NCBI GenBank assembly: GCA_934132915.1
Contig: CAKPAK010000064.1
Location: 1 to 7,194 of the forward strand
DNA length: 7,194 nucleotides
Source of the DNA: an uncultured Bacilli bacterium
GTDB taxonomy: Bacteria; Bacillota_I; Bacilli_A; RF39; UBA660
Direction: 5' to 3'
This document shows, piece after piece, positions 4,208 through 7,194 of the stretch; positions within the stretch are counted from its first letter, which is position 1; every line of letters starts with the position of its first letter. The notes beneath the pieces are model-generated. The model was not told where the DNA came from and made no database searches. It saw only the letters and a program-made list of their open reading frames with translations. Both the position numbers and the translations under genes were made by a program.

Positions 4208-7194
4208 CTATTTTCTTAAAAGGATATAAATCATAGTTACGATAGAAATCAATAAACTTAAACTAATTAGGATAAAGAATGAAACTAGTCCTCTACTATG
4301 TGCAGTTGTTACTTCTTTTTCTTGTTGTTGTTCTAATGCATTTAAAACTTCTTCTAATTCTGGGAAAAGGTCTTTTTCTCCTGATAAATATCGAATATAT
4401 TTTCTTAATACTTCTTGCATTTTTTGATATCCTATACTATTCATGTTATTAAAGATAAAATCATCATAAGGATATGTTTTCTTTTCCTTAGACAAGTGAT
4501 TTTTTCCATAATCATGAATATGGTAAATCAGTTTGAATTCTTCATATGTTTTGCCTTCAGATGCTTTTAAAAAACTATTAGCAGCAGTTTCTAGAGTACC
4601 TCCATTTTGGGTAATCCAGTTCTCTATTCCTACTCCACCTAATCCACCTTGATTTGGATCTTTTCTCTCTGGCTTATAGCAACCAGCTTGTTTTAAAAGC
4701 AGTTTTGCTAGTATGATATTTGCTGTTACTTCATCTCCTACTGCTGGGTTACTTTTATAAACAGTATCCATTCTATCTTGTAAAGCCATTTCTGTGGAAT
4801 ATTCTACTTTATCATTTTTTTGAATAAAAGTAATATCTAATTTTATTGTTCCTAGTCCTGGAATAGTTGCTTCTACATCTCGAAAATCACCAAATGGTAC
4901 TGAAGTAATATTTAATGCTTCACATATTTTTGTACGGAACTGATGCATTTTTTCGGCATCATTAATAATATTAGAATCTAACCTAAAAATATAATCAAAG
5001 TCAAAGTCATATGGAACATTTGTTCCTCTAACTGATGAGCCAGTCTCTAACACTTCTACACTCCCAGGTGTTAAATCAATTCCTATTTTGTTTTTAGCTT
5101 GTAAGGTTTTAGTTGAATTTTCATCTATAGGAATGGATTGAATAATACCAGATAGTGCTTGATATACTTTTTGTGATTGAATTTTTGTTTCTTGTTTGTT
5201 ACTAGCTAACAATCCTTTTATTCTTTCTGTATAATCACTATATTGGTGCTGTTCTAAATGATACTCTTTACTTCCATAATGGGATAATCCTTCCATCTTT
5301 TGTTTTAATTCTTGATACTCTTCATCAGTAAAAATAATTTTTCCAGAAAAATCTACAATAGGAATATAAAAGCCATTTTTTACTACTTCATTTTTTAAGA
5401 TTGCTAAATCATTTTGATGCTTATCATAATACTCTCTCTTTTCAATTTCTGATTCAGGTAAAATATAATTTACTTTCCCATCTTCAGAATATGGATTGCT
5501 TGAATCAATTATTAAATCTTCTTTAAATAAAATGTAATCTATGTCTGATGAAGCAATTCCTGTCCGTGCTCCCCAATGGGTTTCGTATCCACCTTCCTGC
5601 GTACTTGTTCCAAATACTTCTACTTTAGATGGATCATATTCTTTACCTGTTAAATTTCCCTCTTTATCACGAGTAATATTTAAATTGGGATTGTCTTTTT
5701 TTAAAATGACATAAATATTACCAAAGCCGAAACCTGTTGGAGAATTTACAATATTATGATAAATATCAGTATTTTCTTTGTCGATTAAAGTAAAATCAAC
5801 ATCTAACGGAGTTGTATCAGAATCACTTTCTCCCAAAAATGTTCCTAAAAATTCTTTGCAAACATTACCATTATTTAAAGAACTTTCCACACAATCAATA
5901 TTCCCTATACCTCTAATAAAATCTCCTGGTTCTAAAACTAACTTTTTTCCGTTTTTTAACTCTTCTGATCTTTTTTTTGAAACTTCTTCTTTTTCTCGGA
6001 CAGAATTTATCACAATGTTCTTAAGTTGTTCAAAACTTTCAATTCCTGCTTGATAAGCAAAACTTCTAACAATTCTATCAGGTAAATCATACCTGTTTGT
6101 CGGACTGAATTTTTGAGAAAAGTAAGTAACTTTCTCGACAGTAGATAAATTTTCAAAAATCTCTTCTGAGCCTTTTTTAGTATTTTCGTACAAGGCGGCT
6201 AAATGATTAGAAAAAACATCTAATATTTGTTTTGATTTATCATCTAAGTCATTAAACTTTATTATTCCTTTTGATATTCCTAAAAATAAAGTATTTCCAT
6301 ATTCAATATTATTTAGATACTCTATTAGCGAGCGATTATTTGAGCGACTAGCAATTCTTAGTAAATCATTAAATACAATTTGAAAGCGAATATCTTTATC
6401 TGTAGCATTTTTTGATACGGCTTTCATTTTTCTTGTTTGAGTAGGATAAAGAAGTTCAGGAGATATCCTACTGCCTTCAGTAAAATCAAATATTTCTTTG
6501 TTTCCTTCTCTTTTTTGAAATTCTGGATATAGGTTTTGAAAACATAAAAATTCTTTTCCAAACATAGGAAGATTATTCTTTAAAAATATTTTTTCTATTT
6601 CATTAAATTTTTCTACTGGATTTGAACTTGATAATACTAATGGCGCTATTTGTTTTTTTAAGTTAGATAATTCTAAAGAATTCGAGATATCAAATTGATG
6701 CAAAACACCTGCGATTTGAGTGATGGATTTTTCATCTAACCATTCTTGATTTCTTTCAATATAATCAATAAAACTATCTATTGATTCTTGAGAATTTTTC
6801 CCTTGTAAGATTTTTTTGTATTCCTCAAGAATTTTTAACTTTTTACCCATTCCTTTATCTCGTTCTTTTTCAAACCAAGTTAAGTAATTTAATCCTTCCT
6901 TTAAATTTTCTTTAGAAAACTCTGAAACTATCTTAAATTTAGCACTATTTTGACTAATATAATTAAGAATATTTAGTTTTTGATTTTCTGTTTTTAAACC
7001 TAAGATGTCAATAAATTTTAATATATTTTCATCCTCCTTGATTGAATTCAATCCTTTTAGTTTTAATTCATCACTGGCAAACCTAATGATAACTTCTGCC
7101 TTACTTGAATCATCACTTAATAAAGATAAGCTTTGAACTTTTAATTCATCACTGGCAAAACTCCTGATAACTTCTGCCTTACTTGAATCATTAC
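4208..7194 (-). CDS. Large helical-repeat protein with CCA-enzyme-like nucleotidyltransferase domain and C-terminal membrane anchor (5' partial)
   Basis: The frame is open through the right edge, adding 47 codons before the TTG at 7051 that a gene finder might choose; the in-frame repeats there show that the real start lies outside the window. Numbering from that TTG codon: helical tandem repeats run to about residue 60, then a mostly helical region to about 370. An unassigned domain at about 374-590 includes SDTTPLDVDF, GFGFGNIYVIL, HWGARTGIASSDIDYI and KNGFYIPIVDFSGKIIFT. A Pol-beta-type nucleotidyltransferase domain starts near 625, with TGSSVRGTNVPYDFDFD (670-686; metal ligands probably D684 and D686) and a third Asp, D739, in IKLDITF. 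The segments ILAKLLLKQAGCY (780-792) and GGLGGVGIENWITQNGG (802-818) recall the helical part of archaeal CCA-adding enzymes. A Q/E-rich stretch (908-913) precedes one membrane segment (about 922-945) ending RK. It probably transfers a nucleotide at the inner membrane face; the substrate is unknown. Too unusual in architecture to be the housekeeping CCA enzyme. Confidence 0.8.
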   Translation of the reverse strand, partial: NDSSKAEVIRSFASDELKVQSLSLLSDDSSKAEVIIRFASDELKLKGLNSIKEDENILKFIDILGLKTENQKLNILNYISQNSAKFKIVSEFSKENLKEGLNYLTWFEKERDKGMGKKLKILEEYKKILQGKNSQESIDSFIDYIERNQEWLDEKSITQIAGVLHQFDISNSLELSNLKKQIAPLVLSSSNPVEKFNEIEKIFLKNNLPMFGKEFLCFQNLYPEFQKREGNKEIFDFTEGSRISPELLYPTQTRKMKAVSKNATDKDIRFQIVFNDLLRIASRSNNRSLIEYLNNIEYGNTLFLGISKGIIKFNDLDDKSKQILDVFSNHLAALYENTKKGSEEIFENLSTVEKVTYFSQKFSPTNRYDLPDRIVRSFAYQAGIESFEQLKNIVINSVREKEEVSKKRSEELKNGKKLVLEPGDFIRGIGNIDCVESSLNNGNVCKEFLGTFLGESDSDTTPLDVDFTLIDKENTDIYHNIVNSPTGFGFGNIYVILKKDNPNLNITRDKEGNLTGKEYDPSKVEVFGTSTQEGGYETHWGARTGIASSDIDYILFKEDLIIDSSNPYSEDGKVNYILPESEIEKREYYDKHQNDLAILKNEVVKNGFYIPIVDFSGKIIFTDEEYQELKQKMEGLSHYGSKEYHLEQHQYSDYTERIKGLLASNKQETKIQSQKVYQALSGIIQSIPIDENSTKTLQAKNKIGIDLTPGSVEVLETGSSVRGTNVPYDFDFDYIFRLDSNIINDAEKMHQFRTKICEALNITSVPFGDFRDVEATIPGLGTIKLDITFIQKNDKVEYSTEMALQDRMDTVYKSNPAVGDEVTANIILAKLLLKQAGCYKPERKDPNQGGLGGVGIENWITQNGGTLETAANSFLKASEGKTYEEFKLIYHIHDYGKNHLSKEKKTYPYDDFIFNNMNSIGYQKMQEVLRKYIRYLSGEKDLFPELEEVLNALEQQQEKEVTTAHSRGLVSFFILISLSLLISIVTMIYILLRK
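7061..7194 (-). repeat. 78-bp in-frame tandem repeat cut by the right edge
   Basis: Bases 7061-7116 recur at 7139-7194 with 4 mismatches in 56, giving a period of 78 bp or 26 codons. The protein copies are DDSSKAEVIIRFASDELK and NDSSKAEVIRSFASDELK, separated by VQSLSLLS. A diverged copy follows in the protein (NSAKFKIVSEFSKENLKEGLNYL, near residues 35-57), keeping the pattern K..VI..F....LK...L. These look like units of a helical solenoid, and the array probably continues past the edge. Confidence 0.9.

Noticed and set aside
5778..6053. Plus-strand frame of 91 codons
   Set aside because: It is antisense to the middle domain of the large protein and has no ribosome site or recognisable motif.
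7030..7039. AAGGAGG at 7033-7039 as the ribosome site of the large gene
   Set aside because: The ATG beside it is out of frame and encodes only MKIY, no in-frame ATG, GTG or TTG follows at a suitable distance, and the frame is open upstream with clear repeats.

Overview
The window is AT-rich (roughly 30% GC by eye). It uses TGA as a stop (the ATGA overlap at 250-253) and TGG for tryptophan, so the standard bacterial code applies. The GGAGG-type ribosome sites, codon use and insertion-sequence types suggest a low-GC Gram-positive bacterium (Bacillota or a Mycoplasmatota-like relative that keeps the standard code). This is inference; there is no rRNA or tRNA to confirm it. All intact genes lie on the minus strand, so the biological order runs from the right edge to the left.

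Right part (7194-4208): one very long reading frame, open through the right edge, encodes at least 994 residues. It starts with 26-residue tandem helical repeats, has a long helical region, then an unassigned alpha/beta domain, then a nucleotidyltransferase domain resembling archaeal CCA-adding enzymes (GSS...DFDFD and a third Asp in KLDITF), and ends in a single C-terminal membrane anchor.

Middle (4207-2770): insertion-sequence debris. It holds a frameshifted, 5'-truncated IS4-type transposase on the minus strand. The broken 5' end of that gene abuts an IS3-type left end on the plus strand, which carries the first 12 codons of orfA. About 160 further bases may hold the end of another element. 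A palindromic terminator (2748-2767) closes the block.

Left part (2588-1): a clear promoter (TTGATT, 17 bp, TATAGT) with a strong ribosome site drives a 761-residue MoxR/AAA_5-type ATPase that has a long C-terminal region of unknown function. Its stop codon overlaps the start of a second gene, cut by the left edge. The visible N-terminus of that product contains nearly identical 13-residue Glu/Gln-rich repeats.

How they work together is uncertain. MoxR ATPases usually act as chaperones with a co-transcribed partner, often a von Willebrand A protein, so the coupled downstream gene is the best partner candidate. The large nucleotidyltransferase protein is co-oriented but separated by IS debris and a terminator. 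Whether it once belonged to the same locus cannot be told from this window.
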